A stretch of DNA of 64,000 nt, from assembly GCF_000331535.1 (NCBI RefSeq), contig NZ_AMZN01000044.1, positions 1-64,000 of the forward strand, read 5' to 3'. The notes beneath the pieces were generated by a model, which saw only the letters and a list, made by a program, of their open reading frames with translations, made no database searches and was not told where the DNA came from. Both the position numbers and the translations under genes were made by a program. The stretch is from Fulvivirga imtechensis AK7. Its GTDB lineage: Bacteria; Bacteroidota; Bacteroidia; Cytophagales; Cyclobacteriaceae. Shown here piece by piece: positions 1-8,672 of this stretch (its first letter is position 1; each line of letters begins with the position of its first letter).

Positions 1-168
1 TTTCATTAAAATATATCAACGTTTTTATATCGAACTCACGTTAACTTATTTAAAATGACATTAGAATTATTCTTTGATGTTGAAGTTGAATTTCTAATTA
101 AGTCCGAATAAAGACTTACCATTTTTTGTAAGGCTTCACCGATCATTAGGAGAACATTGCTGATATAA

Positions 169-789
169 TCAGCATTTCAATTCTAGTTCTTTATCAATTG
201 AGCGAATTATAGTTTCTTGTGGATACGCTCTGCAAATTGAAAACCCATACAACAAAAAACCTGGAATTGTTAAAGGTTCAACAAATTGTGTGTTAATAGA
301 GCCTTCATTCAATTCTTTTCTCAATTCCATCAGTAATCTGCCAAGAGCATTAATGCCTTCGTAGGAACCATCTGACATTTTACTAGCAGCCCAGATTTTG
401 TCTTTAGTAGATAATTCTACGATGGCTTTGTTCTCTGTACGTTGTATAACTCCAGAAAACTTGTCCCAGTTTTGTATCAGCTTTACTTTTAGAACCCACC
501 TCATAACTAAAAATTTGGTTGTATCCCAATCCTGTCTGGTATATCGTAGGTATTTGCGACTAATCCATTTTGCCTTCATAGGGTTGGATTCATTAATAAT
601 TTCTTCTTGAATTTCTGGAAAAAGTGGAAATCGACACGCCTGGTAAAGACATTCCGAATTAGCAATTATTATATCATTAATATATAATGGAAATCCTGGA
701 GCCATATTTGACAATTCACCGAATTCACCTTTCGTGTTTTTGAATACAACGGTTTCATTAGGTAAATATTTGCGAGATGAGAGTTTCAT
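169..789 (-). CDS. NADAR (YbiA/DUF1768-like) family protein
   Basis: A 206-residue protein with the order of motifs of the NADAR superfamily: an N-terminal GEFGELSNM segment (the family's F-x-N-loop region), ANSECLYQACRFP (matching the family's SVEHYYQA-K helix), NPMKAKWISRK, a W-D-x(5)-VMRWVLKVK helix and the C-terminal GINALGRLLMELR, which matches the family's G-x-N-x-LGR-LLM-x-R end. NADAR proteins act on NAD/ADP-ribose derivatives or ADP-ribosylated nucleic acid. The start overlaps the stop of the upstream phosphoribosyltransferase-like gene in an ATGA, so the two are translationally coupled. The pairing suggests a nucleotide-conflict or defence role, which is inference. Family assignment is firm; the substrate is unknown. 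Confidence 0.85.
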   Translation of the reverse strand: MKLSSRKYLPNETVVFKNTKGEFGELSNMAPGFPLYINDIIIANSECLYQACRFPLFPEIQEEIINESNPMKAKWISRKYLRYTRQDWDTTKFLVMRWVLKVKLIQNWDKFSGVIQRTENKAIVELSTKDKIWAASKMSDGSYEGINALGRLLMELRKELNEGSINTQFVEPLTIPGFLLYGFSICRAYPQETIIRSIDKELELKC

Positions 790-1835
790 GATCCTCTATT
801 TATAACATTAAACAATGGAGTCCAGTTGTGTCCTGGTACATTCCACCAAAACACTAAAGGGCTGTTATTGGGAATATTTCTCCAACTGAAGAACATCGTT
901 CCACAGCCTAGAATTTTATGGTTAGGATGACAAAATCCTAAAGGTCTTTGGTTCTGTTTTACAATATCCAATTTATTCAATAATTCTATGCCTTTTAATA
1001 AAAACTCTTGTTCGAGTTTATTTCGATTAGCGGCATTGGAGTAAAACTCCTCCTTAATCGGCAAATTACTTGGTCGAAATGCTGAAGCTTCATACTGCAT
1101 TTGTTCTAAACTGTTAAAGTAAGTGTTTATTATTTCATTTTCATTTTTAATAGGATAGCAACAATTGAATTGTTGATTTCTAAATCTAGGGTGATTTTCA
1201 ATCTCAATTAATACTCTTTTATTTAACAATTTATCAATTTGTTTGTCTACTGTTTGCATTAAATAGTATTCTGTATTGGCCCAGCCCCAATTTTGTAAGC
1301 CCAAAACTATTATATAAAGCTTTATCTTTTTATCTTTTATTTTTTTTACAATAGGGTCTTCACCTTCACTCTCAGTTGATTCTAACCATTGCTTTAGATT
1401 CCTTCTAATGGTTCCACCAGTTGCAATAATATCATCAAAATAGAAATAAAACTTTTTATTGTGTTTATTTAACAAACTATCCTTTGGTAACTCATCAATC
1501 AAACTTTCTATAATCAATTCATTGATATAGGCTTGGCTTTTTTCAGAACCTTGAAGATTTAGAAAAGACGACTGTTTTAGAAGTTCATTTTTGCTGACGT
1601 TATTAATGTTGGCAACTTCTTCTAACTCTTTATTAAAAAAGTCAATTCCTTTTTTCTTTGAAACGTAACATTTCGGAAGTAGGTGATTCATTTCTGTTAG
1701 AATGAATAAAGGATCATTGAATTGATTAGCCCATGTTTTTATGTTTCTTTCCGAAATTTGAGTTTCATCTCCATCGAAAGCCTGATAATCAATTATTATT
1801 TGACGAAGGGATTGGGCTAACTCATCTTCGATCAT
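786..1835 (-). CDS. phosphoribosyltransferase-like protein (PRTase-CE type) partnered with NADAR
   Basis: A 349-residue protein whose centre carries a PRPP-binding loop typical of type I phosphoribosyltransferases: FDDIIATGGTIRRNL, with the acidic pair at residues 134-135 and TGGT at 139-142. The N-terminal about 120 residues are helical and look like the extra region of the conflict-associated PRTase family; the C-terminus has Cys/His/Trp-rich stretches (GFCHPNHKILGCGTMFFSW). It is too long and divergent for a purine/pyrimidine salvage enzyme. It is the first gene of a two-gene operon with the NADAR gene (ATGA overlap). I infer an effector or nucleotide-modifying role in defence; no activity can be read from sequence alone. 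Confidence 0.75.
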   Translation of the reverse strand: MIEDELAQSLRQIIIDYQAFDGDETQISERNIKTWANQFNDPLFILTEMNHLLPKCYVSKKKGIDFFNKELEEVANINNVSKNELLKQSSFLNLQGSEKSQAYINELIIESLIDELPKDSLLNKHNKKFYFYFDDIIATGGTIRRNLKQWLESTESEGEDPIVKKIKDKKIKLYIIVLGLQNWGWANTEYYLMQTVDKQIDKLLNKRVLIEIENHPRFRNQQFNCCYPIKNENEIINTYFNSLEQMQYEASAFRPSNLPIKEEFYSNAANRNKLEQEFLLKGIELLNKLDIVKQNQRPLGFCHPNHKILGCGTMFFSWRNIPNNSPLVFWWNVPGHNWTPLFNVINRGS

Positions 1836-2287
1836 TGCATTGGTTTACTTATTTTAGTTTCAAATAATCCTACTGCTCTAAAGAAAAGAAGCAGTTTTGG
1901 AAATGAATATTTAGATTTCCTTTAGTTCCAGAGACCACATACTTACTTGTCAAAAATCTGCAACCCCTCTGCCTTTATAACTCATACAAAATATACTAAA
2001 AAATAGATTAAAATGCATAAGAATTTTAATCTTGTCTAATTCCACTTCCTTTAATCAAACTATGAAAACCAAGAACCTATGTGGCGCAGCGGATGTCGAG
2101 AAGTCCTGTTCCTCTCGGACTTCTCTGGAAACTAAAGGAATAAGCCGACCTGAGACAACATTTAGCTCTTTGAGCCCTAACCTAAGAAATCCCTAAAAGA
2201 AAAGAATAACCCCACAACCCTATATGAATCTTGCATAATTGAATGATTTTCATTTCTCTTGCATCGCAATGTAAAAGTTCAATTGAT
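1836..2287. other. intergenic region between the divergent NADAR/PRTase operon and greB
   Basis: No convincing gene. It must hold the promoters of both flanking transcription units. The one clear structure is a 9-bp perfect stem, GAGAAGTCC (2098-2106) with GGACTTCTC (2117-2125), around a 10-base loop. It is followed by CTGGAA rather than a T-run, so it is not a typical intrinsic terminator. The DNA is A/T-rich throughout. Confidence 0.5.
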
Positions 2288-2764
2288 ATGAAGAGATCAC
2301 CGCTGATTACCCCGGAAGGATTAGAAAAGTTAAAGGCTGAGCTAGATCATCTTTGGAGAGTAGAGCGACCGGAAACTACAAACAAGGTTTCATGGGCTGC
2401 CAGCCTCGGCGATCGGTCTGAAAATGCGGATTACCACTATAATAAAAAACGACTGCGTGAAATCGACAGGCGTGTGCTGTATCTGCGCAAATGCATCGAT
2501 AATTTTAAAGTGGTACACTATCATCCACACCAGGAAGGCAAAGTGATGTTCGGAGCCTGGGTGGAAATTGAAAATGATAAGGGTATGAAAAAGCGTTTGC
2601 GCATAGTAGGCTACGAAGAACTTATTGGCAACAAAGATTACATCTCGATGGACTCTCCCATGGCGCAGGCGCTGCTCAATAAAGAGGTGGGTGATGAGGC
2701 TATTGTAGAAACAACAGCGGCCCGGTTTATATGGCGTATCATCAAAATTGAATATCAGAAATAA
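2288..2764 (+). CDS. greB: transcription elongation factor GreB
   Basis: GreB binds the secondary channel of RNA polymerase and stimulates cleavage of backtracked transcripts. The 158-residue product starts MKRSPLITPEGLEKLK, the family's usual N-terminus, so I use the ATG at 2288 and not an upstream ATG at 2243. The coiled-coil tip motif SLGDRSENADY carries the two catalytic acidic residues (D42, E45), followed by NKKRLREIDRR. The C-terminal FKBP-like domain has FGAWVEIEND, RIVGYEE and KDYISMDSPMAQALL. It appears to be a single-gene unit. Assignment to GreB over GreA rests on the LW-x-x-ERP and YHYNKKRLREID signatures. Confidence 0.95.
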   Translation: MKRSPLITPEGLEKLKAELDHLWRVERPETTNKVSWAASLGDRSENADYHYNKKRLREIDRRVLYLRKCIDNFKVVHYHPHQEGKVMFGAWVEIENDKGMKKRLRIVGYEELIGNKDYISMDSPMAQALLNKEVGDEAIVETTAARFIWRIIKIEYQK

Positions 2765-3031
2765 GGTTATTTACTAAAAATTAGACTTCATAGCTCAGAG
2801 CATTTGATTAAGAGGCTCTTGATTCAGGCCTAGCTTTTTTGTGTTTGATAAATTCGTAATTTCTTGAACTTTTTCCAGTTATAATTTTTCTTTGGTTAAT
2901 TTTATCATCTCTAACTATAATTAGGCTTTTCAAAACGGATTGCACTTAGGGCTGCAGAGCCTGATCCATCTAAAGATTAAGCATGAAAATCGAAATTTTT
3001 TGAACAAAAGGTAAACTTATAGGTTGACATA

Positions 3032-3576
3032 ATGCGTATATTAGATATATTTGTTGAGGAAAATACTAATCTATATACGGTTCTATATGATTTTGATGAG
3101 CGAGATTCACTTACCATTGCATATGAAGAACTTACAGACACAGAAAAACTGCGCGATTTTTTCAAGCAATTTAAGCAGGACTTTGAGAGCTACTATGGAA
3201 AGTTAAATATCACAAAAGCAGTAACAAAAACGATAAAAGAGGCAGACAAACTTTTTAACACTCTTTTAAACTTAGTGGCAAATGATTCAGATGGTCGTTT
3301 AGATGGGTTATTCAAACCATTAGATGACAGAGAAGATGAGAAAACTAATTACAACTATCAACAACTAAAGGCTCACAGTGATGACCCTCCCTGGATCAGG
3401 TTGTATGCAGTGCGGTATGGCGATGCATATGTGTTTACCGGAGGAGCAATCAAACTCACAAAAGGATGAAGGACAGGCCACATACGAAACGTGAATTGGT
3501 TAAACTTCAAAAAGTGAGTGAATATCTGGAAGGGTCGGGAGATAAAGGAGTAATAGGTTATATAGAATTGGAGTAA
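3032..3576 (+). pseudogene. frameshifted putative toxin of a toxin-antitoxin-chaperone module
   Basis: The first frame (3032-3469) encodes 145 residues ending WIRLYAVRYGDAYVFTGGAI followed by KLTKG and a TGA. In the -1 frame the ATG at 3466 overlaps this stop and continues MKDRPHTKRELVKLQKVSEY for 36 codons to 3576. From memory of related Bacteroidota proteins, the GGAIKLT segment is normally followed directly by an M-x-x-R-x-HT-x-x-EL-x-KL tail, so this looks like one gene split by a single-base change near 3460-3466. The slip site (ACA AAA GGA) is a poor programmed-frameshift heptamer. One base separates the second stop from the antitoxin start. The toxin family is not securely named; it occupies the toxin position of the operon. 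Confidence 0.6.
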
Positions 3577-3577
3577 T

Positions 3578-4015
3578 ATGAGCGGAACAGAAGATAAATT
3601 GAGAAAAATAGCCAAGCCAGCCCCGGAAGGAGGTTGGAAAGACAGGGTTAAATTCAGGAACGAAAATAAAGGCTGGTTGAAAAAATCATCAGCTATTGCC
3701 CTGCGGGTTTTGGAAACGCTTGACACATTAGGCTGGAGCCAGGCGCGTTTGGCTCGTGAACTGGGTGTTTCCCGACAAATGGTGAGCAAAATTGTAAAGG
3801 GACAGGAAAAATTCAACATTGAAACAATAACCAATCTCGAAGAGGCACTGGGTATTCAACTCATCACTATATTGATGAGTGATGAGGAAGTGGTGAAGAA
3901 AGCCAAAATCAAATATATCAATGAGACCTTCTACGGTGAAAACAAGTTCTTAAAAGAAATGCAGCAATCTGAGTTTAATCAGGAAGTAAAAGAACAAACC
4001 CCGGATCTCGCGTAA
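3578..4015 (+). CDS. Xre-type helix-turn-helix antitoxin/regulator (HigA-like)
   Basis: A 145-residue protein with an intact Cro/C1-type helix-turn-helix at about residues 42-97 (LGWSQARLARELGVSRQMVS then NIETITNLEEALGI). The C-terminal about 45 residues (from MSDEEVVKKAKIKY) are charged and probably contact the toxin or, in TAC systems, the SecB-like chaperone. It follows the toxin frame by one base and precedes the SecB-like gene by one base, so the three form one operon. Antitoxins of this kind usually repress their own promoter. It is the only member of the trio without a frameshift. Confidence 0.8.
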   Translation: MSGTEDKLRKIAKPAPEGGWKDRVKFRNENKGWLKKSSAIALRVLETLDTLGWSQARLARELGVSRQMVSKIVKGQEKFNIETITNLEEALGIQLITILMSDEEVVKKAKIKYINETFYGENKFLKEMQQSEFNQEVKEQTPDLA

Positions 4016-4016
4016 G

Positions 4017-4456
4017 ATGGCTAAAACCAAACCAATTAGTTTCGAACTCATTAAAATTGATACGCTTCAATTTGCAGTCTTTGAGGAGGCATATAAAGCG
4101 GGCTGCCAAATACAGTTCAACCCGGTGTGGGTGCAGATGATGTAGAAAAGGTTATCCAGGTGCGTTTTGAGGCGAAATTTCACTGTGAAGGCCAGGTCTT
4201 TATAGTTATCGAAGTACTCTGCACGTTTCAAATAGACGGAAGCCAATTCGATGAGTTGTTTCATAAAGACGATAAAATAAAACTGCCCAAAGATTTTATC
4301 ACACACCTGATGATGCTTACCATCGGCATCACACGGGGCACGTTGTATGAGAAATTGAGAAGCACCACCTTTGGCAGCAGCGATTTTTATCTGCCCTCGA
4401 TTCATTTGAAGGAACTGGTTGTTGAGGATGTTGTGCTGGAGAAGGAGGATCCATAG
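4017..4456 (+). pseudogene. frameshifted SecB-like chaperone of the TAC module
   Basis: Starts MAKTKPISFELIKIDTLQFA at 4017, one base after the antitoxin stop, and runs in frame to a stop at about 4143. The -1 frame then continues from about 4121 (GADDVEKVIQVRFEAKFHC) to 4456. The second part has SecB features: alternating beta strands (VFIVIEVLCTFQI), LPKDFITHLMMLTIGITRGT and a C-terminal LPSIHLKELV, which matches the SecB end P-x-x-x-P-x-EL. SecB-like proteins as third gene of toxin-antitoxin operons stabilise the antitoxin. A one-base shift around 4120 splits the gene. It ends one base before repeat copy A. A sequencing error would restore an intact gene. Confidence 0.65.
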
Positions 4457-4457
4457 G

Positions 4458-4591
4458 TAGTGTCTCTAAGAAAACACCAATGTCTGCGTTACGCTCGCCC
4501 CAAAAATGCTCACGGCTCCGCTTTTTGGTACTTCACAAGCCTTGACCTTGACTTTTTCTTAAAGCCACTTAGAGTTTTCTTATAGACACTA
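4458..4591 (-). repeat. palindromic interspersed repeat, copy A (inverted orientation)
   Basis: A 134-bp element with terminal inverted repeats TAGTGTCTCTAAGAAAAC (left) and a near-exact complement ending TATAGACACTA (right). It carries the internal signature CCAATGTCTGCGTTACGCTC next to the left end, so it is reversed relative to copies B-E. It starts 1 bp after the stop of the SecB-like gene and is flanked by TAGGTAG on both sides (4454-4460 and 4590-4596), which may reflect a target duplication. No transposase is encoded, so it is MITE-like or REP-like. Confidence 0.85.
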
Positions 4592-4683
4592 GGTAGAAAT
4601 AAACTTCGCCTACTACAATTATTGCCAAACGAGGAATACCCGGGAGTTCTGCTAACTCAGTACTAGTTTTAGATCCATTAAAT

Positions 4684-5094
4684 TTACAACGCGTCATAGT
4701 CGGTAAAATATTTCGAAAGAACGCTTTCTATTACTTCAGCAGTAAGGGGTTTATTTATAAAATCACGAATGGAGTTTACAGTTTTAGATCTTTCCTCTTC
4801 GCCGGGATTAATAGAAGTGGTTAACATGACTATTACAACTTCTCCCTGTGAGTCTTCTTCTAACTGCTCGTAATGTTTCAGGAATTCCCACCCATCCATT
4901 CCGGGCATATTAATATCCAGAAATATCAGGTCGGGTTTTGGATTCCCTCCTTTTAAGTACTCCAATGCGTCAGTTGCTTTTTCCAGGGTTACCACCTTTT
5001 TTGTGCAGCATAATTTATTTATAGTTCTTTCATGCAAAAAGTTATCATGTTCGTTGTCATCAATTAGCAATATGCAGTTCAGCTTCCTGTTCAT
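4684..5094 (-). CDS. single-domain response regulator (CheY-like)
   Basis: A 136-residue receiver domain with no output domain. Acidic pocket IDDNE at residues 11-15, phosphoacceptor D60 in FLDINMPGMDGW, switch threonines T92/T93 in MLTTS and the conserved lysine K115 in DFINKPL. It lies 6 bp downstream of a membrane sensor kinase on the same strand and is its likely phosphorylation partner. The output is not encoded nearby; such regulators usually act through protein contacts or a phosphorelay. It also resembles the Rcp1-type regulators partnered with kinases of the same HisKA subclass. Confidence 0.9.
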   Translation of the reverse strand: MNRKLNCILLIDDNEHDNFLHERTINKLCCTKKVVTLEKATDALEYLKGGNPKPDLIFLDINMPGMDGWEFLKHYEQLEEDSQGEVVIVMLTTSINPGEEERSKTVNSIRDFINKPLTAEVIESVLSKYFTDYDAL

Positions 5095-5100
5095 TAGCTT

Positions 5101-6777
5101 CTATTTAGGTATAGTAAAATGGAATGTACTTCCATTGTTGACTTGTGATTCTACCCAGATCTTCCCTCCATGCAAATCAATAATTTTCTGGCAGTGAGCA
5201 AGTCCGATGCCAGTGCCCTCATATTCCTTCCTGGTGTGAAGGCGTTGAAATATATTAAATATTTTCTTTTGATGATTCTCTGCTATTCCAATTCCATTAT
5301 CAGAGAAAGAGAACTTCCACAGGCCATTTTCTTCTTTGGCAGCCACTTTTATTTGTGGAATAACATCAACCCTATGAAATTTTAAGGCATTACTTATCAG
5401 GTTCTGAAAGAGAAGGCGTAATTCGGTTTCATGGCCATTCAGCTTTGGTAACTTATCGGCTATGACCCTGGCATTTAGAATGTTTATCTTCTGAGAGAGA
5501 TCAAACTGAACCTCTTCTATTAATTTATTACAATCTATGGTTGTAATTTCTTTCTTGTGCCCTAAACGGGAATATTCCAGTAGAGCTTGTATTAAATTCC
5601 TCATTCTGGTGGTTGCCTCAGAGATAAAACGAATACTTTTTTGTCCCGTTTCGTCTAGTTTGTCAGCATATTCAGAAGAAAGTAATTCAGTATAATTTGA
5701 TAATGAACGCAGCGGCTCCTGTAGATCATGTGAGGTTACATAGGCAAACTGCTCAAGTTCTTTGTTTTTATGCTCCAACTCTTCATTTTTAATTTGGATT
5801 TGTTTTCCCTTTTTTTGAAGCTCATTAGCCTGATCAGCCAAGTGCTTATTTGCATTAATAATAAGTAAAGCTGTAGTGACGCTTATAAGAATAACTACGC
5901 CAAAGACCAGCAGGATAATATGCAGTGTCCGATCACGCTCGGCAAAAGCATCTTCAACCTTTTGTTGAGCAATTACACCCCATCCATATTTTTGCACAGG
6001 CTGATAAGCAACTAGGCGTTCTTCTTTTTCGATGGGATTATACAGTATCTCAACACCAGTGTTACCAGCAAGTATGCGCTCGACCGTGGGTACACTTGAA
6101 TAATCTATTGTCTCATTGTCAACCGAATAATCTTTATTGGCGATTAAAACCCCTCTTCGATCAATAAAATAGACGAAGCCGGTGTTACCAACATCCACAT
6201 ATTCGCTCCATTTGAATATAGTATTTAGTCTGATTTCGAGACCTAATACCGCTATCACACTATCGGGATTGTCCCGGTCAAAAATTGGAAAGCCAAAAGT
6301 GGCTATGTTGCTGCGGCTATCCGGCAGCTCCCTGGTTTTTACATTACTTAAATAAGAGGATTTCTCTCTCGTTACCTTTTGAAACCAATCCTCATCTGAG
6401 ACATCAGTCCCTATTGCTCCTTGCATGGTGGGGACATCCTCCTTGATCAAACCGTCAACAGAAACAATATTTAAATGATCAATAAATGAAAAGTGCTGTG
6501 GGATATCCCTCACAATATCTCTGGCACCATGCCAATCACCCTGTTTGATAAGATCACGAAATGTTACGCGGGTAGCCAATGAAATGCCCAGGTCATGAAC
6601 GCGTTCGAGTCTTTCTTCCAGTAGCGTTGACGACAGGTAAGCAATAGCACTTCTTCTTGAGAAAGCATCCTGAGTCAAATTGGTCCTTATTTTCCAATAA
6701 CTAAAGACCCCAATCAGGATTCCTGGCAGCACAACAAGTATAAAAACAACAACCGGGTTTTTCAGTGCTTGTTTCAT
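5101..6777 (-). CDS. membrane sensor histidine kinase with periplasmic Cache domain
   Basis: A 558-residue kinase. Transmembrane segment 1 spans residues 9-28, a large extracytoplasmic double-Cache-like sensor spans about 35-275 (DEDWFQKVTREK, then GNTGFVYFIDRRGVLIANKDY) and transmembrane segment 2 spans 284-308. A coiled coil (LQKKGKQIQIKNEELEHKNKE) leads to the HisKA domain with the phosphorylated H350 in VTSHDLQEPLRSL. The ATPase domain has the N-box LFQNLISNALKFH, G1 SDNGIGI and G2 EGTGIGLAHCQKI. All catalytic motifs are intact. Cache domains usually bind small organic ligands; the ligand here is not evident. It is cotranscribed with the CheY-like gene 6 bp downstream. Confidence 0.92.
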   Translation of the reverse strand: MKQALKNPVVVFILVVLPGILIGVFSYWKIRTNLTQDAFSRRSAIAYLSSTLLEERLERVHDLGISLATRVTFRDLIKQGDWHGARDIVRDIPQHFSFIDHLNIVSVDGLIKEDVPTMQGAIGTDVSDEDWFQKVTREKSSYLSNVKTRELPDSRSNIATFGFPIFDRDNPDSVIAVLGLEIRLNTIFKWSEYVDVGNTGFVYFIDRRGVLIANKDYSVDNETIDYSSVPTVERILAGNTGVEILYNPIEKEERLVAYQPVQKYGWGVIAQQKVEDAFAERDRTLHIILLVFGVVILISVTTALLIINANKHLADQANELQKKGKQIQIKNEELEHKNKELEQFAYVTSHDLQEPLRSLSNYTELLSSEYADKLDETGQKSIRFISEATTRMRNLIQALLEYSRLGHKKEITTIDCNKLIEEVQFDLSQKINILNARVIADKLPKLNGHETELRLLFQNLISNALKFHRVDVIPQIKVAAKEENGLWKFSFSDNGIGIAENHQKKIFNIFQRLHTRKEYEGTGIGLAHCQKIIDLHGGKIWVESQVNNGSTFHFTIPK

Positions 6778-6978
6778 TCAATAGTTGTTTCGCTTACTGT
6801 AAAAGTTAATTATTTATTGCTGATTTTACAAGCAGTCTCTTTGCCGTAGAGGGTTGTTTATTATTTCAAAGTTGAAGGAGAAATAAGAAAAAATACATGA
6901 ATTACAAAAATACGGTAAAAAGAAAAGCAGATTAGAAAAGATTATAGTAAATTGAGGGACTAACCTAAAGTACAAAGG

Positions 6979-7344
6979 ATGAACAAAACCAGCCATCACG
7001 ATGAACGCATCGCAAAAATGACGTTCGCCTCGGTATATCCGCATTACGTCACAAAAGTTGAGAGGAAAGGGAGAACAAAAGAAGAATTGGATCAGGTAAT
7101 TGAGTGGCTGACAGGTTATGATGAAAAAAGGCTTAAAGAGCTTATTGATGAGAAAGTAACTTTTGAAACATTCTTTCAAAATGCCTCATTAAACCCAAAT
7201 GCTCATCTTATTACCGGTGTGATCTGCGGTTATCGGGTAGAGGAAATTGAAAATCCGTTAACGCAACAAGTAAGGTACCTGGACAAACTGGTAGATGAAT
7301 TGGCCAAAGGGCGTAAGATGGAGAAGATTCTGCGAGTGGCGTGA
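6979..7344 (+). CDS. DUF2200 family protein
   Basis: A 121-residue cytoplasmic protein of the DUF2200 family, recognisable from [43 protein letters not shown] and the strongly conserved [20 protein letters not shown] followed by a closing lysine-rich stretch. The length equals that of the family. Its function is unknown; the family is widespread in Bacteroidota and Firmicutes and lacks recognisable catalytic motifs. It is divergent from the sensor kinase and appears to be a single-gene unit. The protein is highly conserved relative to its neighbours. Confidence 0.88.
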   Translation: MNKTSHHDERIAKMTFASVYPHYVTKVERKGRTKEELDQVIEWLTGYDEKRLKELIDEKVTFETFFQNASLNPNAHLITGVICGYRVEEIENPLTQQVRYLDKLVDELAKGRKMEKILRVA

Positions 7345-7433
7345 CTGGCAGAGGAAGGATGCCGTGCGAAGGAAATTTCTCTGAGTAAGCCTGAGTTAGA
7401 ATACTCAGACTCTCGTAGTTGAGCAATACATGA

Positions 7434-7898
7434 CTAATTCCGGTTACTACTAAAGGAATCCCTGAACATTTTCCAGCCATCTTGAGTCTTTTTCCAAAGC
7501 ACCATAAATTTGCCATGATCATAAAGCTCTCCATTGGCATTATATGATTCCCAGAGTCCAACTTCCGTTACAAATTCTTTTCCATCTCCGAAGATTTCCT
7601 GAGTGATAAATCTTCCATCTCTCAGGCCAAATTGATGATAAGCTATGCGATAAAATGCCAGTGCAGCATCAGGACCACACTTTGCGGGAGCATTGGGCGC
7701 CATGATACAGCAATCCTTTGCATAGCGCTCTATAAATATTGAAGAATCACCTTTGACAAACGCCTGAAAATAAATGGCATTGCTTTTTTCGATGGCTTGT
7801 CTGGCTTCAGCAAGAGGATCTTCGACTTGTTTTCTTTTTTGAGCCTCACATACCGTGAGCATGGCCAATGCCATTAGAAATAATGTTAATCTTTTCAT
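7434..7898 (-). CDS. secreted NTF2-like (DUF4440/SnoaL-type) protein
   Basis: A 154-residue protein with an N-terminal signal peptide (MKRLTLFLMALAMLTVCEAQ, cleavage probably after the CEA). The rest is a single NTF2-like alpha+beta cone: DPLAEARQAIEKSNAIYFQA helix, FVKGDSSIFIERYAKDCCIM, and C-terminal strands with WESYNANGELYDHGKFMVLW and GWKMFRDSFSSN. This matches the DUF4440 family, which includes periplasmic ligand-binding or enzyme-like proteins without a fixed reaction. It lies downstream of the Crp-like gene on the same strand, with 81 bp between them. The substrate is unknown. Confidence 0.8.
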   Translation of the reverse strand: MKRLTLFLMALAMLTVCEAQKRKQVEDPLAEARQAIEKSNAIYFQAFVKGDSSIFIERYAKDCCIMAPNAPAKCGPDAALAFYRIAYHQFGLRDGRFITQEIFGDGKEFVTEVGLWESYNANGELYDHGKFMVLWKKTQDGWKMFRDSFSSNRN

Positions 7899-7979
7899 TT
7901 GTGTAGAAATTTAATTTCTCACAAAGCTCATGAGGGAGGATGTTTAAAAAATTGACATATGTCACCATTTTTAAACTGC

Positions 7980-8546
7980 TTATTTCTGAAGCCGGCTTAG
8001 GGTTTCTCGCGACACACCCAAATAGGCCGCCAAAGTTTTTTTGGAAACCCTTTGCAGTAACTGAGGGTATTCTTTGATCAGGACATCAAATCTTTCTCTA
8101 GCATCTGCGGTTAGGTAGGTGAGAAGTCTCTTCTGCTGCTTGACAAAGCTGTCATTCGCCTTTTTTAGAAAAAAATGACCGATTTCAGGGATCTTCCGGC
8201 ATATGTTCTCACGCATTTGCCATGAAAGGCTATACAAATCAGAATCTTCGAGGGCAATAACGCGAAAAATTGATTTCTCCTGGTTGTAAAATGCATTCTG
8301 GTCAGTTATCCAGCAATTTTCTACAGCAAACTGAATAATGATCTCGCTTCCCTGGTCATCGATGAACTTTGATACGAGTAATCCTTTTATTACCCAATAA
8401 GTATTTTGTACATAATCGCCTTCACGGATCAGTACCTGATGCTTTTTGAGAGATTTACGCTTAAATGCTGAGAATGCCTTATCAAATTGCTCATCTGTTA
8501 AAGCGGTAAAGCATTCCATATGTTGTCTCAGCGCTTGATGATCCAT
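7980..8546 (-). CDS. Crp/Fnr family transcriptional regulator
   Basis: A 188-residue regulator with an N-terminal cyclic-nucleotide-binding-type beta barrel (LKKHQVLIREGDYVQNTYWV, IKGLLVSKFIDDQGSE, QFAVENCWITD) and a C-terminal winged helix with recognition segment VSKKTLAAYLGVSRETLSRL. It lacks the canonical R/E cAMP contacts and the N-terminal cysteines of FNR, so the effector is unknown. This short Bacteroidota type often regulates a nearby small operon, here plausibly the upstream DoxX/NTF2 operon (8673-9955), from which it is separated by a strong hairpin. That target is inference from position. Confidence 0.88.
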   Translation of the reverse strand: MDHQALRQHMECFTALTDEQFDKAFSAFKRKSLKKHQVLIREGDYVQNTYWVIKGLLVSKFIDDQGSEIIIQFAVENCWITDQNAFYNQEKSIFRVIALEDSDLYSLSWQMRENICRKIPEIGHFFLKKANDSFVKQQKRLLTYLTADARERFDVLIKEYPQLLQRVSKKTLAAYLGVSRETLSRLQK

Positions 8547-8604
8547 AGTTATTACTGACGGTCTTTCCTTTAGTCATAGTATTAGAGACCATGGGGTATA
8601 CGAG

Positions 8605-8638
8605 ATGGAGCGGGCAGTTGTTCTGCTGCCCGCTCCAT
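8605..8638 (-). terminator. 13-bp stem hairpin ending the DoxX operon
   Basis: Perfect inverted repeat ATGGAGCGGGCAG (8605-8617) and CTGCCCGCTCCAT (8626-8638) with an 8-base loop. It lies in the 126-bp gap between the stop of the DoxX gene and the start of the Crp-like gene. No strong U-run follows on the minus strand, so it may be a weak terminator or a transcript-stabilising hairpin. Confidence 0.65.
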
Positions 8639-8672
8639 TGGTCAGATCAGTTGACCAAAAGCAGATTGCTTC

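Noticed and set aside
169-1835. A retron
   Set aside because: PRTase-like effectors occur in some retrons, but no reverse transcriptase gene or msr/msd-like RNA lies beside these genes.
2098-2125. Intrinsic terminator upstream of greB
   Set aside because: The 9-bp stem is good, but no T-run follows on either strand and there is no transcript known to end there, so it is only noted as a hairpin.
3460-3470. Programmed -1 frameshift in the toxin gene
   Set aside because: The sequence ACA AAA GGA is a poor slippery heptamer and no strong stem follows at the usual distance. A mutation or sequencing error is more likely.
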